Translations under genes and position numbers: made by a program
NCBI GenBank assembly: GCA_903829855.1
Contig: CAIKRN010000130.1
Coordinates: 1 to 8,418 of the forward strand
From: an uncultured Opitutia bacterium
GTDB taxonomy: Bacteria; Verrucomicrobiota; Verrucomicrobiia; Opitutales; UBA953
DNA length: 8,418 nucleotides
Direction: 5' to 3'
Notes under the pieces: model-generated
What the model saw: the letters and a program-made list of their open reading frames with translations, nothing else
Told to the model about the DNA's origin: nothing
Databases searched by the model: none
Shown here: one piece after another, positions 1 through 6,199 of the stretch
How the letters are laid out: each line of letters opens with the position of its first letter
Position numbering within the stretch: the first letter of the stretch is position 1

Positions 1-36
1 GGCAGAGCCGTCGAGGGGGCACGAGGGCTGGAGTGT

Positions 37-234
37 GGCAGGGCTAGGCCTGTTCTTCGTTCTTGGTTCATTGTTTTTGCAGCGGTCTCAAGGTGGGGAC
101 GACGGAGCCGCGAGGTGGACGCGGTTGGCGGTTCGCGGTTGGGAATACAGACGAGGCAGCGGTAGAGAATAGGAAGTCGATCGAGGTTCGACTGTCTGTC
201 CGCGAACGGACGGCTGAGGACAGCCATCCCTCCC
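37..234 (+). repeat. composite repeat unit 1
   Basis: This is the first full copy of the unit. In order it holds: a head (GGCAGGGCTAGG, then TTCGTTCTTGGTTCATTG); the conserved TTTTTGCAGCGGTCTCAAGG at about 75-94; a degenerate small palindrome near 101-111; three 7-bp steps of the type (A/G)GCGGTT at about 120-140; GGGAATACAGACGAGGCAGC; a spacer; and a terminal palindrome at 208-229. The terminal palindrome is damaged in this copy and the tag is CTCCC instead of CTACC. Confidence 0.9.
208..234 (-). repeat. decayed REP-like hairpin, type A (unit 1)
   Basis: The left arm GGACGGCTG (208-216), loop AGGA (217-220) and right arm CAGCCATCC (221-229) form a 9-bp stem with one C/A mismatch (C211 opposite A226). 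The following tag is CTCCC rather than the CTACC seen in the other complete copies. It is therefore a degenerate version of the hairpin at 448-474. Confidence 0.8.
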
Positions 235-236
235 AG

Positions 237-253
237 CGACGGCAGAGCCGTCG
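237..253 (+). repeat. class 2 palindrome, CGACGGC stem
   Basis: CGACGGC (237-243), loop AGA (244-246) and GCCGTCG (247-253) form a perfect 7-bp stem followed by AGGGGG. Its 3' half is also present at the extreme left edge (1-13). Palindromes with other stem sequences but the same GAGG(T/G)GG follow-on occur at 5740-5752, 7119-7131, 7257-7271 and 8296-8308. Confidence 0.75.
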
Positions 254-276
254 AGGGGGCACGAGGGCTGGAGTGT

Positions 277-474
277 GGCAGGGCTAGGCCTGTTCTTCGT
301 TCTTGGTTCATTGTTTTTGCAGCGGTCTCAAGGTGGGGACGACGGAGCCGCGAGGTGGAAGCGGTTGGCGGTTAGCGGTTGGGAATACAGACGAGGCAGC
401 GGTAGAGAATAGGAAGTCGATCGAGGTTCGACTGTCTGTCCGCGAACGGACGGCTGAGGACAGCCGTCCCTACC
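277..474 (+). repeat. composite repeat unit 2
   Basis: This is the second member of the tandem pair, with the same module order as the copy at 37-234. It carries the intact terminal palindrome and CTACC tag. It lies about 60 bp past the stop codon of the 397-residue protein gene, in the 3' direction of that gene. Confidence 0.92.
448..474 (-). repeat. REP-like hairpin, type A (unit 2)
   Basis: GGACGGCTG (448-456), loop AGGA (457-460) and CAGCCGTCC (461-469) form a perfect 9-bp stem. The tag CTACC (470-474) follows directly. On the minus strand this reads GGTAG followed by the hairpin, which is the GTAG-plus-palindrome layout of REP sequences. It is the first strong structure a transcript of the upstream operon would meet. 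No T-run follows on the minus strand, so it does not look like an intrinsic terminator. Confidence 0.88.
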
Positions 475-535
475 TCGAGGCAGAGAGGCAGCGCTTCGGC
501 TGGCGGGTGGCGGGAGAGGTAGGGGTGTGCGGGGA

Positions 536-1729
536 TCATTCGCGGCCTTCAAATTTCTCTTCGCGGGGGAGTTCCTTGACCTTCCAGGAAGGCGGGAAGA
601 AACGCACGATGCGCTTGGGCCGATAACCCTCGAGCATCATGTCGCACTTCACTTTGAGCTGATAACCGCAGTTACCGTATTCGAGGGGGATCTTCTTAAA
701 CTCCATGATGCCGGCGCCCTTGCGATCATTGACCGGATCGTAGGTCATGAGGCTATCGCGGGCCACGGCGAGGCCGCCCTTAGGCAGTGCACCCGGCAGA
801 GGTTCTTTGCCTGGCACAATCGGAGCGGGGATAAACATTTCGTCGAACAACTTCGTATCGAAGCCGGCGAAGAAAGTCATCGTCACGGTCTCGTTGACGT
901 CATCGACAGAGTTAATCCAGGCGGGGAAGCCGCGTTCACGGATGTAGAGGTGATGACGTGCAAGCTGGCGGGCGGTGGCCTGTTCGCGACTGGCATCATC
1001 AATCCAGAGATCGATGATGCGGCCCGGGCCGTAGAGCGTGACCCAGGTGAGATTGATCAAAATATTCTGGCCGGGCTGCAAGGCCTTCAAGCCGAGGATT
1101 TCATTACCCTTATAGATCGTCGTGCCATTGAGCAGGTCGAAGAACTTCGGTTTGCCCACCGGGGCGCCGTCTTGCTGCAAGGTCGCCGTCAGCACCATCT
1201 TCTCGAGATTCACTTCGTCGATTTTCCACGTCTGCTTCAGGCGCTGATGATGCGAGAAATCGTCCTCAAGTTGGAAGCAGCGGCGGAAATCACCCTCGGG
1301 CGTGCGCCGATTAAAGGCCGCCGGCGGGGGCATGTCTTTATCGTTGGCGGGCTTGAGGTAGAAGAGGCCGTGAAGGTGCGTGCCTTGGGGGATGTCCTGG
1401 AGCGCAGCGGGCGCGCCGCGATAGAAGATACTGCCGTAGGGCAGCATAAAGCCATCGATGCAGAGGTCCCAGACCCCACGGTCCTGGCTATCATTGCGGT
1501 CGACGCGGAGGTAGAAATGCCGCTCGAGGTGATCGATGTGCACGAGCTCGCCGGAGACCGCGTGGGCGGAGCCCTCGGGCGGGAAAGCGCCATCGACCAA
1601 GGCGTACCACTTCTTCGGCGAGGGCGCGTTAATGAACCCCTCGGCATCGGTGCGGTAAGCCGGGGCATCCGCGGCGGACACAGCGCCAGCGGACACGAGA
1701 AGGCAGAGAGAGGCGAACAGCGTGCGCAT
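536..1729 (-). CDS. secreted protein of unknown family, third gene of the DUF1592/DUF1552 operon
   Basis: This 397-residue protein begins with a clear Sec signal peptide (MRTLFASLCLLVSAGAVSA, likely cleaved before Ala-Asp near residue 20), so it should be exported. I chose the ATG at 1729. The frame stays open to a TTG at 1765, but that would put charged and polar residues ahead of the signal peptide and overlap the preceding gene. The mature part is soluble-looking, with no further membrane segment, and has alternating beta-type stretches (for example HFYLRVDRND near 71-80, NLTWVTLYGPGRIIDLWID near 226-244, TVTMTFFAGFD near 281-291). Cysteines at 90, 151, 354 and 362 could form disulfides. 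I do not recognise a family. It starts 25 bp after the DUF1552 stop, so it is almost certainly cotranscribed and probably acts with those two exported proteins. Confidence 0.85.
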   Translation of the reverse strand: MRTLFASLCLLVSAGAVSAADAPAYRTDAEGFINAPSPKKWYALVDGAFPPEGSAHAVSGELVHIDHLERHFYLRVDRNDSQDRGVWDLCIDGFMLPYGSIFYRGAPAALQDIPQGTHLHGLFYLKPANDKDMPPPAAFNRRTPEGDFRRCFQLEDDFSHHQRLKQTWKIDEVNLEKMVLTATLQQDGAPVGKPKFFDLLNGTTIYKGNEILGLKALQPGQNILINLTWVTLYGPGRIIDLWIDDASREQATARQLARHHLYIRERGFPAWINSVDDVNETVTMTFFAGFDTKLFDEMFIPAPIVPGKEPLPGALPKGGLAVARDSLMTYDPVNDRKGAGIMEFKKIPLEYGNCGYQLKVKCDMMLEGYRPKRIVRFFPPSWKVKELPREEKFEGRE

Positions 1730-1754
1730 GGACGGGCAGAACGGACGGACTAAA

Positions 1755-3128
1755 TCAGGCAACAAGCTGAGAAATCGGGCGCAAGCTGTCGGAGAATTCC
1801 TTCACCGGCACGTCGACGCGATTAAGCATCGTCAGCAAAAGATTGCTCAGGTGCGCATCGCTGTCGACTGGGCGGGAGCAGACGCGGTAGTGGCTGGTGG
1901 CGTCGGCGACGTTATACTTGCCGAGTTTCGGCAGGTTAAAGTCGACGTGCTGACCGTGATTGTAGCCGAGGCCACGTCCGCCGGCGAGGATCGTGGGCAG
2001 GTTGGCGTTACCGTGGCTGTGGCCGTAGGCCATCCCGCTGCCCCAGAGGACTTGCGTGGTATCGAGCAATGATTGCCCGTTCTCATTGTGCATCTTCAGC
2101 TGGTCGAGGAAGTAGCCGAGCTGGTCGACGAGGAACGTATCCGTCTGCGTCAGGCGGCGGAGCTGCTCCGGGTCGCCGTTGTGGTGGGAGAGACCGTGGC
2201 GGGTCTGGGAGATGCCGATGTCAGGGATCGCACCGCCGTTGCCTTCGCTGCAGATCATGCAAGAGATGACGCGGGTGGAGTCCGTGCGCAGGGCCATCAC
2301 CATCAAATCGTAGAATAGACGGTGGTACTCGGCGACGACCGTCATGTTGAGTTTACGGCTGAGGCGGGCGGCCTCGGCGGTGGAAAGCTTCGGCTTCGGG
2401 ATGTTGAGCCATTCATCGGCGCGGCGGGTGCGCTCTTCGACCTGGCGGACGGCCGTCAGGTATTCATCGAGCTTGGAGCGGTCTTCCGTGCCCAGCGAGC
2501 GGTTGAAGCTCTTGGCGTCGTCGGAGACGAGGTCGAGAATGCTCCCGCGGCGGCTGAGGCGGCGGCGGATGGTCTCCTTGCTGTCCTTCTCGACGCCGAA
2601 GAGCATATTGAAAATATTCTGCGTATTACGCTCGGCGGGAATTTGAATGCCGTCGCGCGACCAAGCCAGCGAGTTGCCTTCGATGGCCATCTCCAAGGAG
2701 GCGAAACGGGTCGAGGCACCCTGCACTTCCGCCATCAACTGGTCGACGGAGACGGAATTACGGAAAGCGCCGCCATCGGCGGGCACGTTGGCGCCCGTCA
2801 GCCAGACGCGTTCGCAGTTATGGTGCTTACCGAGCACCTGCGGGTGGTGCAGACCGCTGATCGGCGTCACATCGGCGCGGTGGCGTTCGAGGGCGGCGAG
2901 GGGCTTCGTGAATTCGAAGTCGCGGCCGGCCTTCTCGATCTGCCAGGTGAGCGTGTTGACCCCGTTCGGGATGTAGAGGAAGACGCTGCGCTTCGGCTTG
3001 GCCGCCGGCTTGGGGTCGGAAGGCAAGGCCGCCATGCAATCCAGCAACGGGAGGGCGATTGTGGCGCCGAGGCCGCGGAGCATCTGGCGACGGCTGATGC
3101 GCCACTTGTTAAGATTGAGGTTAGACAT
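1755..3128 (-). CDS. DUF1552 (HxxSHH) domain protein with Tat signal
   Basis: The 457-residue protein opens with a twin-arginine signal: Ser12-Arg13-Arg14-Gln-Met-Leu, followed by a hydrophobic stretch (GLGATIALPLLD). Export of a folded protein, perhaps with a bound cofactor or metal, is expected. The body matches the DUF1552 family (Pfam PF07586), including the hallmark HGLSHH at 311-316, within a segment starting near SEGNGGAIPDIG (294-304). A second His-rich region lies at about 362-394 (WGSGMAYGHSHGN through YNHGQHVDF) and, with the first, may form a metal site; that is inference. The family has no proven biochemical function. In planctomycetes and verrucomicrobia it is commonly encoded beside DUF1592 cytochrome-like proteins, as here: it follows that gene by 35 bp and precedes the next by 25 bp. 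No Shine-Dalgarno sequence is visible; the 20 bases before the ATG contain 16 pyrimidines. Confidence 0.93.
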   Translation of the reverse strand: MSNLNLNKWRISRRQMLRGLGATIALPLLDCMAALPSDPKPAAKPKRSVFLYIPNGVNTLTWQIEKAGRDFEFTKPLAALERHRADVTPISGLHHPQVLGKHHNCERVWLTGANVPADGGAFRNSVSVDQLMAEVQGASTRFASLEMAIEGNSLAWSRDGIQIPAERNTQNIFNMLFGVEKDSKETIRRRLSRRGSILDLVSDDAKSFNRSLGTEDRSKLDEYLTAVRQVEERTRRADEWLNIPKPKLSTAEAARLSRKLNMTVVAEYHRLFYDLMVMALRTDSTRVISCMICSEGNGGAIPDIGISQTRHGLSHHNGDPEQLRRLTQTDTFLVDQLGYFLDQLKMHNENGQSLLDTTQVLWGSGMAYGHSHGNANLPTILAGGRGLGYNHGQHVDFNLPKLGKYNVADATSHYRVCSRPVDSDAHLSNLLLTMLNRVDVPVKEFSDSLRPISQLVA

Positions 3129-3163
3129 GAGAATGGGTGGGTGCGGGGTTTTGTTATAAATGA

Positions 3164-5590
3164 TTAACGCTGGGCGAAGAGATCCGAGAGGACGAAGGCA
3201 TCGACGATATCGCGGAGGCGGTAGTTCTTTTCCTTACTGACCTGGGCGAGGCGGGCGAGGGCTTCGCGGTCGGCAAACGTCGGGGCGCGGCGCAGGCCGT
3301 AGGTGGCGAGCTTCTCAATGAAGGCCAGATTGAAGGAATCGATTTTGTCGCCCAGCAAGGCCTTGAACTGTTCCGGGTTCTCATAAGCACGGCCGTCCAG
3401 GAACTTGCCAGCTGGATTTACCTTCGGGTTGGCACCCTCCCCTTCAATGGTCTCCTCCGTGCGCCAGCGGCCGATGGCATCGAAGTTTTCGAAAGCTAAG
3501 CCGAGCGGGTCCATGCGGGCGTGACACGCCGCGCAGTGCGGGTCGTGGATATGGGCTTCCAGTTTCGTGCGGAGGGAGACTTTCGTGCCGGCGACGGCGT
3601 TCGTCGGGATGGGCTCGACGTTGGCGGGCGGGGGTGGCGGCACCTTACCGAGGATTGAGTCGGAAATCCAGACGCCGCGATGCACCGGGCGATGGCGCGT
3701 GCCATCGGACGTCAGCGAAAGAATGGCTGCTTGAGTGAGCAGGCCGCCGCGATGGCTATCGAGGGGGAGCGTAACGCGCTTGAAGTCATCGCGCGGTAGA
3801 TCGCCTTCGGGCAGGCCGTAGAAGGTGGCCATGCGGGCGTTCATCATCGTCCAATCGGAGTTAATGAACTCGCGGAGCGTCAGGCCGCTCTGCAGGACCT
3901 CGCGGAAGAAAGCCTTCGTCTCACCGACCATACTCTTCTCCAGGTTAGCGTCGTAATCGGGGTAGAGCTTCTTGTCGGGCGGGAAGCGGCCCACCTTGCG
4001 GAGTTGCAGCCACTGATTGGCGAAGGAATCCGTAAAGCGCTGGGAGCGCGGGTCGGCGAGGAGGCGGGCCGTCTGGCGGCTGAGTTCGGTCTTATCGCGC
4101 AGCTTACCCTGTTCGGCGGCGGCGAGCAGCTCGTCGTCGGGCATCGTGCTCCAGAGGAAATACGAGAGACGCGTGGCGAGCTCCCAATCATTGAGCGTCT
4201 TGCGCTTGGTCTCCGGGTCACCCTCGGTGATGAACAGGAAACTCTTCGAACAGAGGATGGAAAGCATGCCGACCTTGACCGCGTCGGGGAATTTCTCACC
4301 GGAAGCCAGTTCGGCCTTCACGATACCGACATAGCGCTCGATTTCCTGTTCGCTTACTGGGCGACGGAAAGCACGGCGGGCCATGCGGGTGAAACCCTCG
4401 CGGACCTGGGCGAGGTCGGTGGTGGGGGCCGGCATGTATTCCGCGCGGCGCTTCGCCACATCATCTTCAATGATCGGGCCGCGCCATGAAATCGTGTCGA
4501 GGATCAGGAACGAATAGCGGGGCTGCCCTTGCTCATCGGTCAACTTCACCTGCCAGGGAATGCGGCCTTCTTTGGTGCTGATGAAGGGCTTATTACCATG
4601 GCGCCCCGAGCGAGGGAGGTTGGACGGGCCAGGGATGTCGTTGATGACATCGATGCTGGGACGGCCCTTGGGCAGGTGGGCACGGAAGGTGACCGTGGTG
4701 GGCTTATCTTCGGCTGCGATGACGTCCTGCTCATGGAGCACGCGATCGAGCTTATTCTCGTAGACCAGCAGGCGGGGCGGGCGGGAACCCGGAGCGCGCA
4801 GACCGCTGAGCGTGTAGCTAATCTCGTAAACGCCGGGCTCGAGCACCATGGCGGGATTATTTTCGAGATTGGAATAGCGGAAAAGATCGCCCGGCCACAT
4901 CTCGTTGCGGATCTTATCAAAGAGACCGCGCTCCTTCAGGATGGTGCGGTGCGGCTCGCTGATTTGCGATTCGACATAGGTCCGTTTCGTGCCGGACATC
5001 GGCGGGGTCTTTTTGACCGGGTAGGCCTCGTTGAGGACGAGCTCCGCGGCGGCGAGGTATTTCTCGATATTAGAAGGCGACAGCGTCATCACTGAGCCGA
5101 GGCGCTCGAAGCCATGCCACTCGGCGTCTTCGAGGAGACCTCCGGGATCAGCGGCATCGAACTGCACGCCGAGTAAATCGCGGATCGTGTTCACGTACTC
5201 ATCGCGGGTGAGGCGATTGTAGTTCACCGGACCACGGGCGGCGAGGCGGGCGGATTCACCTTCAAGGAGACGACCAGAAAGCCAGTCGACCACGTAGTTG
5301 CTCTCTTCGGCGGAGGGGCGCTTCTTCTCTTTCTTCGGCGGCATTTCGCCAGAGTTGATGCGTTCGACAATCTCACGCCACTGCGACGTGTTTTCCATGC
5401 CAACCTTGTGGGAAAGATTATCGATGCGGAAATCGCTCTTATCGGACTTGCCGTCGTGGCACTTCAGGCAATTCGCCTCGAGGTAGCCTTGAACCTTGGA
5501 CTCCCAGGCCGGGGCATCGGCGGCGACGAGACCCGTGGACAGCAAGGTGCAGACCACAGGGAAAAGGAATGACGTGAACGGGGGCTTCAT
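3164..5590 (-). CDS. PSCyt1/DUF1587/DUF1595/DUF1592/DUF1588/DUF1585 cytochrome-type protein
   Basis: The 808-residue exported protein has a Sec signal peptide (about 1-24, ending near LVAADAP). A c-type heme site follows: CLKCH at 41-45, with a plausible axial Met in GEMPP (81-85). The rest follows the known planctomycete-type order: DUF1587 around 123-190 (NRLTRDEYVNTIRDLLGV), an unassigned beta-rich insert of roughly 230-370, DUF1595 around 400-460 (ARRAFRRPVSEQE), DUF1592 around 468-595 (LATRLSYFLWSTMPDDEL), DUF1588 around 614-715 and DUF1585 around 735-803. DUF1588 carries a second CxxCH (CAACH, 686-690, followed by DPLGLAFENFDAIGRWR), so the protein may bind two hemes. It is probably a periplasmic or surface redox protein; its partner and substrate are unknown. 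It is the first gene of a three-gene operon, with the DUF1552 gene 35 bp downstream. The ATG at 5590 is the only start giving a proper signal peptide. Confidence 0.95.
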   Translation of the reverse strand: MKPPFTSFLFPVVCTLLSTGLVAADAPAWESKVQGYLEANCLKCHDGKSDKSDFRIDNLSHKVGMENTSQWREIVERINSGEMPPKKEKKRPSAEESNYVVDWLSGRLLEGESARLAARGPVNYNRLTRDEYVNTIRDLLGVQFDAADPGGLLEDAEWHGFERLGSVMTLSPSNIEKYLAAAELVLNEAYPVKKTPPMSGTKRTYVESQISEPHRTILKERGLFDKIRNEMWPGDLFRYSNLENNPAMVLEPGVYEISYTLSGLRAPGSRPPRLLVYENKLDRVLHEQDVIAAEDKPTTVTFRAHLPKGRPSIDVINDIPGPSNLPRSGRHGNKPFISTKEGRIPWQVKLTDEQGQPRYSFLILDTISWRGPIIEDDVAKRRAEYMPAPTTDLAQVREGFTRMARRAFRRPVSEQEIERYVGIVKAELASGEKFPDAVKVGMLSILCSKSFLFITEGDPETKRKTLNDWELATRLSYFLWSTMPDDELLAAAEQGKLRDKTELSRQTARLLADPRSQRFTDSFANQWLQLRKVGRFPPDKKLYPDYDANLEKSMVGETKAFFREVLQSGLTLREFINSDWTMMNARMATFYGLPEGDLPRDDFKRVTLPLDSHRGGLLTQAAILSLTSDGTRHRPVHRGVWISDSILGKVPPPPPANVEPIPTNAVAGTKVSLRTKLEAHIHDPHCAACHARMDPLGLAFENFDAIGRWRTEETIEGEGANPKVNPAGKFLDGRAYENPEQFKALLGDKIDSFNLAFIEKLATYGLRRAPTFADREALARLAQVSKEKNYRLRDIVDAFVLSDLFAQR

Positions 5591-5655
5591 TCAGAGCGGA
5601 CAGTTTACCATGCCCCCCACCCATTACTAGACTAAGCGTCTCCCCTGATGGCACT

Positions 5656-5665
5656 ATTATCTCAA
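5656..5665 (-). promoter_or_regulatory. possible extended -10 element for the three-gene operon
   Basis: Read on the minus strand the sequence is TTGAGATAAT, i.e. a TGN extension plus GATAAT (5 of 6 matches to TATAAT). It lies about 65 bp upstream of the ATG at 5590. No good -35 hexamer is present at the usual spacing, which is tolerable for an extended -10 promoter. It sits in the short unique stretch (5591-5677) between the operon and the repeat block. This is a pattern match only. Confidence 0.3.
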
Positions 5666-5681
5666 ATAGGGGTGTAATTCG

Positions 5682-5712
5682 TTCTTGGTTCTTGGTTCCT
5701 GGTTCCTGGTTC
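5682..5712 (+). repeat. heptanucleotide microsatellite TTC(T/C)TGG
   Basis: TTCTTGG occurs twice (5682-5695), TTCCTGG twice (5696-5709), and a partial TTC ends the run. The other units carry only one TTCTTGG at the equivalent place. The expansion is specific to this copy and looks like slippage. Confidence 0.9.
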
Positions 5713-5739
5713 AATGTTTTGCAGCGGTCTCAAGGGTGG

Positions 5740-5752
5740 GCGGCGGAGCCGC
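5740..5752 (+). repeat. class 2 palindrome, GCGGC stem (unit 3)
   Basis: GCGGC, loop GGA and GCCGC form a 5-bp perfect stem, followed by GAGGTGGAAGCGGTTGG. In units 4 and 5 the same stem closes a TAA loop. In units 1 and 2 it is degenerate. Confidence 0.65.
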
Positions 5753-5848
5753 GAGGTGGAAGCGGTTGGCGGTTAGCGGGTGGGAATACAGACGAGGCAG
5801 CGGTAGAGAATAGGAAGTCGATCGAGATGCGTGCGCCTGTGCGCGAAC

Positions 5849-5875
5849 GGACGGCTGGGGACAGCCGTCCCTACC
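5849..5875 (-). repeat. REP-like hairpin, type A (unit 3)
   Basis: GGACGGCTG (5849-5857), loop GGGA (5858-5861) and CAGCCGTCC (5862-5870) form a perfect 9-bp stem with the CTACC tag (5871-5875). On the minus strand it reads GGTAG then hairpin. It is the first of four such tagged hairpins in this gap. Confidence 0.88.
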
Positions 5876-5942
5876 TGCGAAGGCGGAGCCGCGAGGGGGA
5901 AGCGGTTGGCGGCTGGCGGTGGGAAATACAGAGAGGCAGCTA
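5876..5942 (+). repeat. second copy of the GAGGxGG/GCGGTTGG/AATACAGAGAGGCAGC module
   Basis: This stretch repeats the middle of the composite unit: GGCGGAGCCGCGAGGGGG, AGCGGTTGGCGG, then AAATACAGAGAGGCAGC. It links the type A hairpin to the type C hairpin. The equivalent module in the same position between the two hairpins is at 7254-7314. This shows that the blocks are mosaics of reusable modules. Confidence 0.8.
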
Positions 5943-5968
5943 GGGCAGCACGCGGTGCTGCCCCTACC
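5943..5968 (-). repeat. REP-like hairpin, type C (GGGCAGCAC stem)
   Basis: GGGCAGCAC (5943-5951), loop GCG and GTGCTGCCC (5955-5963) form a perfect 9-bp stem, followed by CTACC (5964-5968). The stem sequence is unrelated to type A, but the tag and geometry are the same. An identical copy is at 7315-7340. Confidence 0.88.
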
Positions 5969-5980
5969 CTCGAGACAGGC

Positions 5981-6006
5981 GGACGCGTCGCCAACGCGTC
6001 CCTACC
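5981..6006 (-). repeat. REP-like hairpin, type D (GGACGCGT stem)
   Basis: GGACGCGT (5981-5988), loop CGCCA (5989-5993) and ACGCGTCC (5994-6001) form a perfect 8-bp stem with the CTACC tag (6002-6006). This third stem sequence starts 12 bp after the type C tag. Confidence 0.86.
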
Positions 6007-6016
6007 TAGATACAGC

Positions 6017-6042
6017 GGATGCGATGTCATCGTATCCCTACC
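6017..6042 (-). repeat. REP-like hairpin, type E (GGATGCGAT stem)
   Basis: GGATGCGAT (6017-6025), loop GTC and ATCGTATCC (6029-6037) form a 9-bp stem with a single G-T wobble (6021 with 6033), then CTACC (6038-6042). This is the fourth distinct stem carrying the same tag, 10 bp after the preceding one. Confidence 0.83.
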
Positions 6043-6199
6043 CTGCTTCGCAGCCGATTACCGATGCCAGCAGTTCCCCCACAGCAAGACGACAGGAAGG
6101 TCAGACACGTGTGAAAGGTATCAGCGGTTGGCGGTTAGCGATTGGGAACACAACCGAGGCAGATCCAAGCTGCGCGAGATGAAGTCAGACCCCGTCGCG
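6043..6199 (+). repeat. degenerate repeat remnant and unique spacer
   Basis: The stretch between the last tagged hairpin and the stop codon of the ATPase gene. At 6123-6162 it holds another copy of the (A/G)GCGGTT / GGGAA(T/C)ACA / GAGGCAG module, with point changes and no hairpin next to it. The sequence around it (6043-6122 and 6163-6199) looks unique. I see no intrinsic terminator for the ATPase gene here. Confidence 0.65.

Larger units (their letters stand above)
1..474 (+). repeat. 240-bp tandem duplication of the composite repeat (left-edge block)
   Basis: Bases 1-60 are identical to 241-300, and 61-231 match 301-471 with only three differences (C120/A360, C134/A374, A226/G466). The period is exactly 240 bp, and nearly two copies are visible; the first is cut by the window edge. 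The block fills the intergenic region downstream of the 397-residue protein gene, whose stop is at 536-538. Bases 475-535 between the repeat and the stop codon show nothing recognisable. Short open frames can be read through the repeat on both strands, but I treat them as non-coding because the frames are not preserved between copies elsewhere in the window. Confidence 0.95.
5678..5875 (+). repeat. composite repeat unit 3
   Basis: The core from the GCAGCGGTCTCAAGG motif (about 5721-5735) to the terminal palindrome is homologous to the other units. The head differs: the AGGCAGCGCTAGG part is absent, and a run of 7-bp repeats takes its place. The internal sequence (ACAGACGAGGCAGCGGTAGAG, AGGAAGTCGATCGAG) groups it with units 1 and 2 rather than with those at 7056 and 8233. 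It lies just upstream of the three-gene operon, about 90 bp from its first ATG. Confidence 0.9.

Noticed and set aside
448..474. Intrinsic terminator for the three-gene operon.
   Set aside because: The stem is strong, but no T-run follows it on the minus strand. The same hairpin also occurs upstream of genes, so a terminator call is not supported; a role in RNA stability or factor-dependent termination remains possible.
63..626. Open frames of 74-107 residues running through the repeats (starting MVHCFCSGLK and similar), seen again at 7083.
   Set aside because: They repeat because the DNA repeats. Small insertions and deletions shift the frame between units (the 7083 version diverges after about 30 residues), frames are open on both strands, and there is no ribosome site. 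Likely spurious.
527..1753. A 408-residue + strand frame fully antisense to the 397-residue protein gene.
   Set aside because: It mirrors a GC-rich coding gene on the other strand. The minus strand product has a signal peptide and operon context, while the + strand product shows no recognisable domain or signal.
2322..3167. A 281-residue + strand frame over the DUF1552 gene.
   Set aside because: Shadow of the real gene; the minus strand carries the Tat signal and the HxxSHH motif.
5849..6042. A CRISPR array.
   Set aside because: The repeated parts are short palindromes with different stems and irregular 10-70 bp spacing. There is no constant repeat with equal spacers, and no cas gene.
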